A stretch of 29,136 nt of DNA from JAIEPT01 sp038217425. GTDB taxonomy: Bacteria > Planctomycetota > Planctomycetia > Gemmatales > Gemmataceae. Positions 15,978 through 24,165 of the stretch are shown one piece after another. Every line of letters starts with the position of its first letter. Within the stretch, counting starts at the first letter, position 1. The translations under genes and the position numbers were made by a program. The notes beneath the pieces were generated by a model that ran no database searches, was not told the origin of the DNA, and saw only the letters and a list, made by a program, of their open reading frames with translations. The stretch is taken from positions 1 through 29,136 of the forward strand of contig JBBQPM010000079.1 in the NCBI GenBank assembly GCA_038217425.1. Reading direction: 5' to 3'.

Positions 15978-16507
15978 AATACCTCACACCAGATCTGCTC
16001 TTTAAGTTGCAGTCCTCTGACGAGGTGGTAGTCGATGAGGCCACGTCGTCTTGGGAGCAGGCATGCGAGAGCTATAACGCTTACGTCGCGACAATCCATC
16101 CTGGCTTGCCAGATCCGATAAAGGAGATCTTGGATAAATTCTGCCTGCATGACGCAAAAGTGCTTTGGATGTCGCCCGGTATGGGGCGATTTGTTCTCGC
16201 GGCTCGACTAGATGGAACGCATGACCAAGGAGTTGTGTTGATATACAAACTCACCGCCCCTCCGAGGAAGTTATTGCATTCCAAGCTTGCCCGCAACGGG
16301 AAGCCGCACGAATGGGTGCTCTACGATGAAATAGCCGAAGAGGACGGTCACTTTTCCCATTCAATCCTTTTTACTGGCGGCCGAGAGATAAGGCTTGAGT
16401 TTGAGTCATTAGATGTAATTCAAATCCAGAAGCAACTTGTTCCCTCGATCAACCATACCGACGAAGAAGACACGAGCTACGAAACCGACCTTTGTGAAAT
16501 GGCGTAG
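15974..16507 (+). CDS. DUF4085-like protein, putative immunity partner
   Basis: A 177-aa, acidic, probably cytoplasmic protein beginning MKYLTPDLLFKLQ, the style of DUF4085 proteins. Later segments are ILDKFCLHDAKVL, HEWVLYDEI and FSHSILFTGGREIRLEFE. The gene starts within the stop codon of the preceding gene (ATGA overlap), implying coupled translation and matched production. Low GC and acidity are common for immunity proteins. The DUF assignment is from N-terminal resemblance only; immunity function is inferred from the pair arrangement. Confidence 0.65.
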   Translation: MKYLTPDLLFKLQSSDEVVVDEATSSWEQACESYNAYVATIHPGLPDPIKEILDKFCLHDAKVLWMSPGMGRFVLAARLDGTHDQGVVLIYKLTAPPRKLLHSKLARNGKPHEWVLYDEIAEEDGHFSHSILFTGGREIRLEFESLDVIQIQKQLVPSINHTDEEDTSYETDLCEMA

Positions 16508-16606
16508 GCCCAAAGTTCAATCTGAAAATTGATTCTCGTTGCGAAACGGTTTGCCTTCGGATATGGTGAGGCATCACCTCTCCATCCACAGCTGGAGGCC
16601 CTCGCG

Positions 16607-17566
16607 ATGAAGACCAAGACGCTCACGATTCGTCCCGAGGTCGCCGAGGCGATCGCCCATCATCGGCCAGTCGTGGCTCTGGAATCGACGCTCATATCGC
16701 ACGGGCTCCCCTGGCCCTTCAATTTCGAGACGGCCCTGGAAGCGGAAGAAGTCGTTCGCCGCGAGGGAGCTACGCCGGCGACGATTGCGATCATCGAAGG
16801 GCGCCCCTGCATCGGTCTGGAAGATGAAGAATTGAAGACGCTGGCGCGAAAAACCGGTGTGATGAAGGCGAGCCGGCGCGATCTGGGCTACGCCGTCTCC
16901 CAGGGTCTCACCGCCGCCACCACGGTCGCGGCCACCATGATGCTCGCCCATCAAGCGGGGATCCGCCTGTTCGCGACCGGCGGCATCGGCGGCGCTCACC
17001 GCGCCACCCAGGCCAACTGGGACATTTCCGCCGACCTCTCCGAATTGGCTCGCACTCCCGTCGCCGTCGTCTGCGCCGGGGCCAAGAGCATCCTCGACAT
17101 CCCGCATACCCTCGAGATCCTCGAAACTCAGGGCGTCCCCGTCGTCGGGTACGGCACCAGCGAGTTCCCCGCATTTTACGTGCAGTCCAGCGGCGAACCG
17201 GTCAGCGCCCGCGTCGACACGCCCGAAGACGCCGCCCGCATGCTCGAAGCTCACTGGAACTTCGAAGGCGCCGGCGTCGTCCTCGCTCAGCCCGTCGATC
17301 GCCATTACGCCCTTCAGCCCGACGATTTCATGGCCGCCCTCACCGCGGCCGAACAACAAGCCATGGGCAACGGCGTCCGCGGCAAAGAGCTTACGCCCTT
17401 TTTGCTGGGAAGACTCGCGGATCTCACCGAGGGGCAAACGCTCAAGGCCAACCACGCCCTGGTGCTCGCCAACGCCCGGCTCGCCGCCCGCATCGCGACC
17501 GCTTACTGCCAGATGAAACGCGTGCACGCCCCGCTCCGCATCCCCGCGACGATCAAGATATCTTGA
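16607..17566 (+). CDS. psuG: Pseudouridine-5'-phosphate glycosidase
   Basis: A 319-aa enzyme that reversibly splits pseudouridine 5'-phosphate into uracil and ribose 5-phosphate. Family hallmarks in order: VVALESTLISHGLPWPFN, TPATIAIIEGRPCIGL, the conserved SRRDLGYAVSQGLTAATTVA region with its Lys/Ser neighbourhood, FATGGIGGAHRA, VVCAGAKSILDIPHTLEILE, VPVVGYGTSEFPAFY and the C-terminal KELTPFLLGRL. Length is normal. The start at 16607 is set by GGAGG about 9 bases upstream and fits family N-termini; an in-frame start at 16529 adds 26 unlikely residues. No psuK kinase or psuT transporter is adjacent. The 3' end overlaps the convergent oxidoreductase gene by 14 bp. Confidence 0.95.
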   Translation: MKTKTLTIRPEVAEAIAHHRPVVALESTLISHGLPWPFNFETALEAEEVVRREGATPATIAIIEGRPCIGLEDEELKTLARKTGVMKASRRDLGYAVSQGLTAATTVAATMMLAHQAGIRLFATGGIGGAHRATQANWDISADLSELARTPVAVVCAGAKSILDIPHTLEILETQGVPVVGYGTSEFPAFYVQSSGEPVSARVDTPEDAARMLEAHWNFEGAGVVLAQPVDRHYALQPDDFMAALTAAEQQAMGNGVRGKELTPFLLGRLADLTEGQTLKANHALVLANARLAARIATAYCQMKRVHAPLRIPATIKIS

Positions 17567-18560
17567 GCAGGATCTTCCCCGATCGGCCCGGCTTCTGCGC
17601 CGCCGTCATCGCTTCGCGGTATTGTTCCAGCCCGTAGGTCGCCTGCACGGGCGACGTCACGAGTCCCTTGCGCATCATGTCCGTGATCTCCGAGAAGAGC
17701 CGAATCATGCGGAGCGCGCCTTGCTCCTTGGCCCATTCGGTGAGCCAAAAGCCCTGGATTTTCTTGTGTCCGACCATGAGCGTGCGCGGGTTGAGCGGGA
17801 TCGGGTCGTCGGTGAGGGTGCCGTATAGCAGGAGCGTGCCGCCGGCGCCGAGCGCGAGGGCGGCTTGCTCTCCCATGGCGCCGCCGACCGGGTCGACCGC
17901 GTAGCGCACGCCGCCCTCGGTGAGCGCGAGGATTTTATCGGTGAGCCCGGTCTCTCGTTCTTTGCTCGCCATAACGAGCACCTCGTCGGCGCCGAGTTTT
18001 TTTAGCTCCGCGACCTGTTCTTGACGGCGCACGAGATTGATCGTCTTGAAGCCGAGGTGTTTGCCCAGGCGGATGATCATCGTTCCCAGGGCGGAGCCGG
18101 CCGCGGTCTGCAGCATCCAGGCGCCGGCGGGGACGTTGAGAACGTGGCGCACCATGACCAGTGCGGTCGCGGGATTGACGAAGAAGGACGCCGACTGTTC
18201 ATTGGGGATATCGTCGGGGATGGGGATCGCCTGTTTCCAGGGGATGACGACGTACTCCTGCCAGTTGCCGCTGGTACGATTGAGGACGGCGACGCGTTTG
18301 CCGGGCTTGCGGCCCATGAACGACGCGAGCATCCCGCCGCGCGATTCTTCGATGACGCCGGTCCCTTCGAACCCGGGGGTGGCCGGCAGCGGCGGTTTTC
18401 GGCCGTACCTGCCTTCGATGGACATCAGATCCGACGGATTGATCGGCGACATCGCCATCTTGACGAGCACCTCGCCCGAGGCGGGGGTCGGTTTGGGGGC
18501 GTCACGCAGTTGGAGCGTTTCGGCAGGCGGGCCGTATTTCTCGAAGATCAGGGCTTTCAT
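17553..18560 (-). CDS. Zinc-independent MDR-family oxidoreductase (quinone reductase / enoyl reductase-like)
   Basis: A 335-aa medium-chain dehydrogenase/reductase. The N-terminal GroES-like part has MSPINPSDLMSIEGRYG and PATPGFEGTGVI without the zinc-binding Cys set. The Rossmann part has the NADPH-binding stretch QTAAGSALGTMIIRLGK (AxxGxxG type), then ADEVLV and DPVGGAMGEQA. The layout is close to quinone oxidoreductases and mitochondrial-type trans-2-enoyl-CoA reductases (MECR/ETR1); the substrate is undetermined. The start at 18560 matches family N-termini (MKALIFEKYGPP). A REP-like tandem array fills its upstream region, and its stop lies in the palindromic overlap with psuG. Confidence 0.9.
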   Translation of the reverse strand: MKALIFEKYGPPAETLQLRDAPKPTPASGEVLVKMAMSPINPSDLMSIEGRYGRKPPLPATPGFEGTGVIEESRGGMLASFMGRKPGKRVAVLNRTSGNWQEYVVIPWKQAIPIPDDIPNEQSASFFVNPATALVMVRHVLNVPAGAWMLQTAAGSALGTMIIRLGKHLGFKTINLVRRQEQVAELKKLGADEVLVMASKERETGLTDKILALTEGGVRYAVDPVGGAMGEQAALALGAGGTLLLYGTLTDDPIPLNPRTLMVGHKKIQGFWLTEWAKEQGALRMIRLFSEITDMMRKGLVTSPVQATYGLEQYREAMTAAQKPGRSGKILLKIS

Positions 18561-18579
18561 GGGGTACTCGTAGGAAAGG

Positions 18580-18876
18580 GTTCAAAGCGGTAGGCCAGAC
18601 ACCGGGGGCCAGACAAAGTGTCTGGCTTCAGAAGGAGTTCAAAGCAGTAGGCCAGACACTTTTGTCTGGCCGAAATCTGCGCGGCGTTCGTGCCGGTATC
18701 CCGAGAATTCCTCGCCTGCGGGGCCAGACAAAGTGTCTGGCCTACTTCAGAAGGAGTTCAAAGCGGTAGGCCAGACACTTTTGTCTGGCCGAAATCTGCG
18801 CGGCGTTCGTGCCGGTATCCCGAGAATTCCTCGCCCACGTCAGCGCCTGCGGGGCCAGACAAAGTGTCTGGCCTAC
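18580..18876. repeat. Tandem array of GTAG-footed hairpins (REP/BIME-like), 119-bp unit
   Basis: Units start at 18626 and 18745; the second carries a 12-nt insertion. A partial copy with an internal deletion starts near 18580. Each full unit has two inverted hairpins: GGCCAGACA-CTTT-TGTCTGGCC (18650-18671, 18769-18790) and GGCCAGACA-AAG-TGTCTGGCC (18722-18742, 18853-18873). The truncated copy keeps one near 18607-18626. GTAG overlaps or immediately precedes the hairpin foot, read outward on each strand, in the intact copies. The array starts 10 bp after the HIT gene stop and ends 20 bp before the oxidoreductase start, so it could affect both transcripts. Confidence 0.88.
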
Positions 18877-18886
18877 CGCGGAAAAT

Positions 18887-19390
18887 CTATGCGTCACGGC
18901 CTTGCAAGCCGTGGAGGAGGTCGTAGAGGCTTTCGAGCGATTGCACGATGACCTTGGTGTCGCTGAGGACCGGCATGAAGTTGGTATCGCCGTTCCAGCG
19001 CGGCACGATGTGCCAGTGCAGATGTCCGGGAACGCCGGCGCCAGAGACGCGGCCCAGGTTCAAGCCGATGTTGAAACCTTCCGGCTGCATCGTCCGTTCC
19101 AGGAGCGTGACCATGTCGGCGAGGGTTGTCTGGATCTCCATCGCTTCATCGGCGGTCAAGTCCTGGAGCCGAGCTTTGTGGGCCAAGGGTGCGACGAGCA
19201 GATGGCCGTTGTTATAGGGGAAGCGGTTAAGGAAGACGGCTGAGGCTCGGCGGCGCTGGAGCAACAGATTTTCGCGGTCGGCTTGCTGCCCGAGCCCGCG
19301 GCACATGAAGCAATCGTCGATCCCCGCGTCGGGTTTCTGACTGGCGACGGCGATGTAGGAATGTCGCCAGGGGGCCCACAAACGATCCAT
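18887..19390 (-). CDS. HIT-family nucleotide hydrolase/transferase
   Basis: A 167-aa cytoplasmic protein of the histidine-triad superfamily, which acts on dinucleoside polyphosphates or nucleotidyl adducts. The triad HLHWHIVPRW contains H-x-H-x-H. The N-terminal MDRLWAPWRHSYI and CFMCRG (CxxC-like) segments match the widespread bacterial HIT group related to Ap4A phosphorylase. NRFPYNNGHLLVAPLAHKA is also typical. The start at 19390 has AAGGAG six bases upstream; an in-frame ATG at 19405 adds five residues. It is divergent from rpmF. The exact substrate is unknown. Confidence 0.93.
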   Translation of the reverse strand: MDRLWAPWRHSYIAVASQKPDAGIDDCFMCRGLGQQADRENLLLQRRRASAVFLNRFPYNNGHLLVAPLAHKARLQDLTADEAMEIQTTLADMVTLLERTMQPEGFNIGLNLGRVSGAGVPGHLHWHIVPRWNGDTNFMPVLSDTKVIVQSLESLYDLLHGLQGRDA

Positions 19391-19419
19391 GGTCGCTCCT
19401 TGCACTTCAAAACTGCCAC

Positions 19420-19448
19420 TTGACTTTGACCCGTCTGCCTTTTAAGAA
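19420..19448 (+). promoter_or_regulatory. Possible sigma-70-type promoter for rpmF-plsX
   Basis: TTGACT at 19420-19425 is followed after 17 bp by TAAGAA at 19443-19448, giving 5/6 and 4/6 matches to consensus. It lies about 45 bp upstream of the rpmF start and 30 bp beyond the divergent HIT start. No experimental support; planctomycete promoters are poorly defined. Confidence 0.3.
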
Positions 19449-19492
19449 TACGCTTTTGCATCTTATGGATTGCGAACCAAGAGAGTCCCCCG

Positions 19493-19687
19493 ATGGCTGT
19501 TCCCAAAAGACGTACATCGAAGGCCCGCAAGGGCAAACGACGTAGTCATCATCATCTCGATGCCAAGCCCGTCAGCTTCTGCAAACGCTGTGGCGAGCCG
19601 AATCTCCCCCATGCCGTCTGCTCCAACTGCGGCTGGTCCAATGTACAAGACCGCGAAGTTGTCGCTACGGAAGCCGAAGAGGAGTAA
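19493..19687 (+). CDS. rpmF: 50S ribosomal protein L32
   Basis: A 64-aa large-subunit ribosomal protein. It begins MAVPKRRTSKARKGKRRSHH, the standard basic L32 N-terminus, and has an intact zinc ribbon of two CxxC pairs (CKRCGEP and CSNCG). The acidic tail EAEEE is a minor extension. It is followed six bases later by plsX, the common bacterial rpmF-plsX arrangement linking ribosome and phospholipid synthesis. Confidence 0.97.
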   Translation: MAVPKRRTSKARKGKRRSHHHLDAKPVSFCKRCGEPNLPHAVCSNCGWSNVQDREVVATEAEEE

Positions 19688-19693
19688 CCGCGC

Positions 19694-20704
19694 ATGTTGA
19701 TCGCGCTCGACGCCATGGGTGGCGACCACGCACCCGCCGTCAACGTCCAGGGGGCGGTCAAGGCCGTCGGGCAAAACGAGGATCTGCGCGTTTTGCTCGT
19801 GGGCGATCAAGCTCAGGTCGAACCGCTCCTTGCCGGCGTCCCCAATCGCGATCGTATCGACTTCTTCCACTGCACCCAGGTCGTGGGCATGGAAGAATCG
19901 CCGATGGTGGCGCTACGTAAAAAGCCCGACAACTCGATCAGCCGATGCTGGCAACTCCTCGCTGAGAAGAAGGTCGAGGCCATCGTCTCCGCAGGCAATA
20001 CCGGGGCCATGGTTGCCGGCGGTTTTCGGCTCAAGCTCTTCCTCAAGCACGTCCGCAGGCCCGGCATCGCCGCCGTCATGCCGACGCTCCAGGGCCCGTG
20101 CGTCATCCTCGACGTCGGCGCCAACGCCAATCCCAAGCCCGAGGATCTCTTCCACTACGGGCTCATGGGCTCCATCTTCGCCAAGCACATCCTCAAACGT
20201 GATCAGCCCAAGATCGGGCTCATCAACATCGGCGAGGAAGACGGCAAAGGCAACGATCTCGCCAAGGAAACGCAGGAACTCTTCAAGAACAGCTCGCTCA
20301 AGGATCGCTTCATCGGCAACATCGAAGGCCGTGACATCCACAAGGGCGCCTGCGACGTCGTGGTGTGCGACGGTTTCACCGGCAACGTCATCCTCAAAGT
20401 CTGCGAAGGGCTCTTCGAATTCGTCATGAAGATGACCGGCAAAGAGCTGATGACGACGCTGCAAACCGAAAAACACCTCGGCCAGCTCGCCCTGCAAAAT
20501 CTCGTCAAGCGGTACGATTATCACGAGATGGGGGGCGCGCCGCTCTTGGGCATCGACGGCATCTGCATCATCTGTCACGGCAGCTCCAGCGACCGGGCCA
20601 TCAACAGCGCCCTGAACGTCGCCGCGGACTACGCCCGCACCAAGCTCAATTCGCTCATCATCGCCGAGATCGAATCGAATCCGAATTTGCCTTCCGTGCA
20701 GTGA
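19694..20704 (+). CDS. plsX: Phosphate acyltransferase PlsX
   Basis: A 336-aa peripheral membrane enzyme that makes acyl-phosphate from acyl-ACP, the first step of bacterial phosphatidic acid synthesis with PlsY. Hallmarks are IALDAMGGDHAP at the N-terminus, VSAGNTGAMVAGG, ILDVGANANPKPEDL, GLINIGEEDGKGNDL, NIEGRDIHKGACDVVVCDGF and TGNVILKVCEG. The C-terminal APLLGIDGICIICHGSS is also typical. Length is normal. It is co-transcribed with rpmF; the usual fab genes do not follow. A 30-bp inverted-repeat element starts four bases after the stop. Confidence 0.97.
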   Translation: MLIALDAMGGDHAPAVNVQGAVKAVGQNEDLRVLLVGDQAQVEPLLAGVPNRDRIDFFHCTQVVGMEESPMVALRKKPDNSISRCWQLLAEKKVEAIVSAGNTGAMVAGGFRLKLFLKHVRRPGIAAVMPTLQGPCVILDVGANANPKPEDLFHYGLMGSIFAKHILKRDQPKIGLINIGEEDGKGNDLAKETQELFKNSSLKDRFIGNIEGRDIHKGACDVVVCDGFTGNVILKVCEGLFEFVMKMTGKELMTTLQTEKHLGQLALQNLVKRYDYHEMGGAPLLGIDGICIICHGSSSDRAINSALNVAADYARTKLNSLIIAEIESNPNLPSVQ

Positions 20705-20708
20705 TTCG

Positions 20709-20830
20709 CGAAAGCCCAGGGATGGCTATCCCTGGGAAAGCCCGCAGCCAATCCGATTCTACTGGGGAAGCAATATTTAGAAGTCACGATGCGCGGCGCG
20801 TTCCCAGGGATAGCCATCCCTGGGCTTTCG
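20709..20830. repeat. Paired inverted-repeat element with nested hairpins, 3' of plsX
   Basis: Arms 20709-20738 and 20801-20830 are perfect 30-nt inverted copies around a 62-nt spacer. Each arm folds on its own as CCCAGGGA-TGGCTA-TCCCTGGG. The element starts four bases past the plsX stop. It could stabilise or end the rpmF-plsX mRNA, or be a REP/BIME-like element. No T-tract follows either hairpin. Confidence 0.9.
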
Positions 20831-20969
20831 AGTTCGATTGCCAAAACTTTCTCCTTGCTGCGCCGCGAATCTTTGTTATCCTTACAGATGACCTGCCGAT
20901 TGCCTACCTGACCAACGACGCCCTGGCGTCACCTGCCTCGACTCGAACACTTTCCTGGGGGTTCACTCT

Positions 20970-23468
20970 ATGCAAGGCTTCCGTACCACGCTGCCGGCGC
21001 TCTTCGCCGCGGCTCTTCTCTCCGCTTCCGTCCACGCTCAGGGCGATTCCATCGCCCTGCCGACCCCTCAGGACGTGCAGTCCCTCAAGGCGGCGCCGGC
21101 CTCCTCCACCATCAAGGGACTCGACGATTCCATCCAGCTGCTCATCACCGCGCAGCTCAAAGCCGGTTCGCAAGATCTCTCCGGCGACGTGCAGTACGTC
21201 GTCGCCAATCCCGCCGTCGCCAAGGTGACGGCCCTGGGCCGAATCATTCCGCTCGCCAACGGCACGACCGACATCACCGCCAAGTACGGCACGCACACGA
21301 CCAAAGTCACGGTGAAAACCGAAAGCTGCGACACCGACCTGGCCATCAACTTCTCCAACCACATCGTGCCGATCTTCACCAAGCTCGGCTGCAACGGCGG
21401 CGGCTGCCATGGCAAGTCGGGCGGCCAAAACGGCTTCGCCCTCTCGCTCCTGGGTTTCGTCCCCGAGTTCGACTACCAGACCCTCGTCAAGGAAAACCGC
21501 GGCCGTCGCCTCTTCTCCGCCGCCCCCGATAGCAGCATCCTCCTCCTCAAGGCGACCGGCATCTCCGCACACGCCGGCGGCAAACGCATGGAACTCGATT
21601 CCGACGAATACAAACTCGTCCGCCGTTGGGTCGCCTCCGGCGCCCCCTTCGGCAGCGAATCCGATCCCACCGTCACCAAGATCTCCATCGAACCCGAACA
21701 ACGGGTCATGACTCGCAACAATCGCCAACAGCTCCGCGTCCTCGCCCACTACACCGACGGCTCGATCTTTGACGTCACCCAGCGGGCCCAGTACGAGAGC
21801 AACGACCAGGAAATCGCCGTCGTCGACAACGCCGCCCTCGTTCGCACGCTCAACATGCCCGGCCAGGCCGGCATCATGGCTCGCTACCAGGGCCATGTCG
21901 CTGTCTTCCGCGGCACCGTGCCGCTGGGGACCAAGATCCCCGAGTACAAGTTCGCGAACCAAACCGTCGTCGACCGCTTCACCCAGCAGAAGTGGCAAGA
22001 GCTTGGCGTCGTCCCCTCGGACCTTTGCAGCGACGAACAGTTCATTCGCCGAGTGACCCTTGACGTCACCGGTTCGCTGCCGACGCCCGCCAAGGTGAAG
22101 GCGTTCCTCGCGGACACGAAGGCCAACAAGCGCGACGTTTTGATCGACGCTCTGCTCGAAAGCCAGGAGTACAGCTACCTGTTCGCGAACAAGTGGGCCG
22201 ACATTCTCCGCGTGAAGCGTCGCAATCAGCCCGATCGCGCCACCGGCACCTTCGCTTTCCACGCCTGGATTCGCGATTCGATTGCCAATGACAAGCCGTA
22301 CGATCAGTTCGTTCGCGAGATCATCGCGGCGAGCGGCGACGAATCGCAATCGCCGCCGACCGTGTGGTATCGCGAACTCGCCAATCCCGAGAACTTCGTC
22401 GACGATCTGTCGCAAGTCTTCTTGGGCCAGCGCATCGCCTGCGCTCAGTGCCACCACCATCCGTATGAGAAGTGGAGCCAGGACGATTACTGGGGCCTGG
22501 CCGCGTTCTTCGGCCGGGTCGGTCGTAAGAACATCACGATTCCTGGCGGCGTCGGCAACCAGAACAACCGTCAGGTGATCTTCACCAAGGCGACGGGCAC
22601 GGTCATCAACAAGCGGACCAACGTCGCCGCCAAGATTACGCCGCTTGACGGCGAACCGATGGACATCTCCGCCGACGACGATCCGCGTCAGAAACTCGCC
22701 GACTGGATGGCCGATCCGAAGAATCCGTTCTTCGCCCGCGCCGTCGCCAATCGGTACTGGGCTCACTTTTTCGGCCGCGGCATCGTCGATCCGCTGGACG
22801 ACATGCGCGTCACGAATCCGCCCAGCAATCCCGAGTTGCTCGACGCCCTCGCCAAGGAACTTGTGGACAGCAAGTTCAGCCTCAAGCACCTGGTGAAAGT
22901 GATCGTCAAGAGCCGAACCTACCAGCTCAGCTCGGCGCCGAACGAATTCAACAAGCACGACAAGCAATCGTACGCCCGCTTCTACCCGCGGCGCATGAGT
23001 GCCGAAGTGCTGTACGATTCGATCAACCTGGTGACGGCCGTCCCCGCGGCCTTCGGCGGCTTGCCGACCGACTCGAACGCGCCGAACAAGGCGATCATGC
23101 TCCCGGACGAAGCGTTCCCGTCGTACTTCCTCGACGTTTTCGGCCGACCGCAGCGCATCAGCGCCTGCGAATGCGAACGCGTCAACGAAGCGAACCTGGC
23201 TCAGGCGCTGCACCTGCTCAATAGCCAGGAAATCCAGGACAAGCTGACCCGCGGCGGCGCCCGCGCCGACCTCCTCGCCAAGGACCCCCGTCCCGACGCC
23301 GAGAAGGTCGAAGAGATGTTCCTGTGGGTCTTCGCCCGCAGGCCCTCGGCGGAGCACATGAACTTCGCGCTGGAGCACATCGCCAAGAACGCGACGAATA
23401 AGAAGGCGGCCTACGAGAACATTCTCTGGGCGCTTCTGAATACGAAAGAGTTCATCTTTAACCAGTAA
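20970..23468 (+). CDS. Secreted DUF1549/DUF1553 protein with N-terminal Ig-like domain and cytochrome-c-like motifs
   Basis: An 832-aa exported protein with the signal peptide MQGFRTTLPALFAAALLSAS-VHAQ. Residues about 30-115 resemble a bacterial Ig-like (BIG2) domain. Next comes the planctomycete cytochrome-like segment with CNGGGCHGKSGG (C-x4-CH), then DUF1549 with CAQCHHHPYEKWSQDDYWG (a CxxCH haem motif), and C-terminal DUF1553 (ANRYWAHFFGRGIVDPLDD, RPQRISACECERVNEANLAQ). The family is abundant in planctomycetes and suspected in polysaccharide handling or redox chemistry, but its function is not established. A DUF1501 gene usually follows; here a terminator and an opposing sigma gene do. 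The ATG at 20970 is set by the signal peptide. Confidence 0.93.
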   Translation: MQGFRTTLPALFAAALLSASVHAQGDSIALPTPQDVQSLKAAPASSTIKGLDDSIQLLITAQLKAGSQDLSGDVQYVVANPAVAKVTALGRIIPLANGTTDITAKYGTHTTKVTVKTESCDTDLAINFSNHIVPIFTKLGCNGGGCHGKSGGQNGFALSLLGFVPEFDYQTLVKENRGRRLFSAAPDSSILLLKATGISAHAGGKRMELDSDEYKLVRRWVASGAPFGSESDPTVTKISIEPEQRVMTRNNRQQLRVLAHYTDGSIFDVTQRAQYESNDQEIAVVDNAALVRTLNMPGQAGIMARYQGHVAVFRGTVPLGTKIPEYKFANQTVVDRFTQQKWQELGVVPSDLCSDEQFIRRVTLDVTGSLPTPAKVKAFLADTKANKRDVLIDALLESQEYSYLFANKWADILRVKRRNQPDRATGTFAFHAWIRDSIANDKPYDQFVREIIAASGDESQSPPTVWYRELANPENFVDDLSQVFLGQRIACAQCHHHPYEKWSQDDYWGLAAFFGRVGRKNITIPGGVGNQNNRQVIFTKATGTVINKRTNVAAKITPLDGEPMDISADDDPRQKLADWMADPKNPFFARAVANRYWAHFFGRGIVDPLDDMRVTNPPSNPELLDALAKELVDSKFSLKHLVKVIVKSRTYQLSSAPNEFNKHDKQSYARFYPRRMSAEVLYDSINLVTAVPAAFGGLPTDSNAPNKAIMLPDEAFPSYFLDVFGRPQRISACECERVNEANLAQALHLLNSQEIQDKLTRGGARADLLAKDPRPDAEKVEEMFLWVFARRPSAEHMNFALEHIAKNATNKKAAYENILWALLNTKEFIFNQ

Positions 23469-23491
23469 GAGACCGATTGCCCGGTCGCCGG

Positions 23492-23526
23492 AACGTCCCC
23501 AGCTCGCCCCTGGGGACGTTTCTATT
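23492..23526. terminator. Rho-independent terminator between convergent genes
   Basis: Stem 23492-23502 (AACGTCCCCAG) pairs perfectly with 23510-23520 around a 7-nt loop, followed by TCTATTT on the plus strand. It starts 24 bp after the DUF1549/DUF1553 gene and ends at the 3' edge of the opposing sigma factor gene, so it probably serves the plus strand and perhaps both. Confidence 0.8.
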
Positions 23527-24165
23527 TCATGGCTCGGGCACAGCGCCGTCGGATCCAGGCAGGTCGGTGTGGGGATGGACCTGGCGGTATTCTTCTTGCA
23601 ACATCTGTTTGACGCGATAGCTCCCCTTGTAAACGGTCGCGACGCTGATGCCCAAATCTTTGGCCACATCCTTGGCCGGTCGCTGCTCGATCAAAGTTTG
23701 ATAGAACGCTTGCCAGGTCGATTCTTGGAGCCGGGCGCGAACGCGCGCGAGCACCTCGGCGGCGCTGGTATCGGCGCGTCCTTCGATAGCGATGCTGAGT
23801 TCCTCGGCCGCTTCGGGGTTGGCGCAGTTGGCGAGGCGTTCCAGAAAGGCGGAGCCCCCCACGCCGGCGTGCTCGGGTTTGACGCGTTGCCGACGCCAGT
23901 AGTCGGTCAGGGTGTTGTTGACCACGGTCTTGAGCCAGCTCCGCAACCGCCCTTTCGCCGGGTTGTAGCTGTGGATCTCGCGCAGCAGTTTGAGCCAGAT
24001 TTCCTGCGTCAGATCCTCCGCCCATCCGGAGGGTAGGTCGCGGCGCAGGCACCACGTCAGGATCACTTCATGATAACGGGCGTGAAACGTCTTCCAACCC
24101 TCGTCGTTTTGGTCGCCCTCTTGCAATGGCAGAAACAACGACAGGTGCGTCGAGGGAATGATCAT
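23527..24165 (-). CDS. ECF-type RNA polymerase sigma factor
   Basis: A 212-aa sigma-70-family protein. Region 2 is at about 35-100, with EDLTQEIWLKLLREIHSYNP and GRLRSWLKTVVNNTLTDYWRR, the typical ECF region 2.2-2.4. Region 4 at about 150-195 has QRPAKDVAKDLGISVATVYKG with its helix-turn-helix. The C-terminal tail is short and Pro/Gly/Asp-rich. I chose the start MIIPSTHLSL at 24165; an in-frame start at 24216 adds 17 poorly conserved-looking residues. No anti-sigma factor or serine/threonine kinase lies beside it. It is divergent from a small membrane-protein gene at 24357, which could be a target or partner. Confidence 0.92.
   Translation of the reverse strand: MIIPSTHLSLFLPLQEGDQNDEGWKTFHARYHEVILTWCLRRDLPSGWAEDLTQEIWLKLLREIHSYNPAKGRLRSWLKTVVNNTLTDYWRRQRVKPEHAGVGGSAFLERLANCANPEAAEELSIAIEGRADTSAAEVLARVRARLQESTWQAFYQTLIEQRPAKDVAKDLGISVATVYKGSYRVKQMLQEEYRQVHPHTDLPGSDGAVPEP

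Noticed and set aside
18580..18876. CRISPR-like array
   Set aside because: Only two to three units, with near-identical sequence between the hairpins rather than variable spacers, and no cas genes.
20904..23669. Long open frame (921 codons) on the minus strand across the DUF1549/DUF1553 gene
   Set aside because: Antisense shadow: the plus strand has clear family motifs and a signal peptide.
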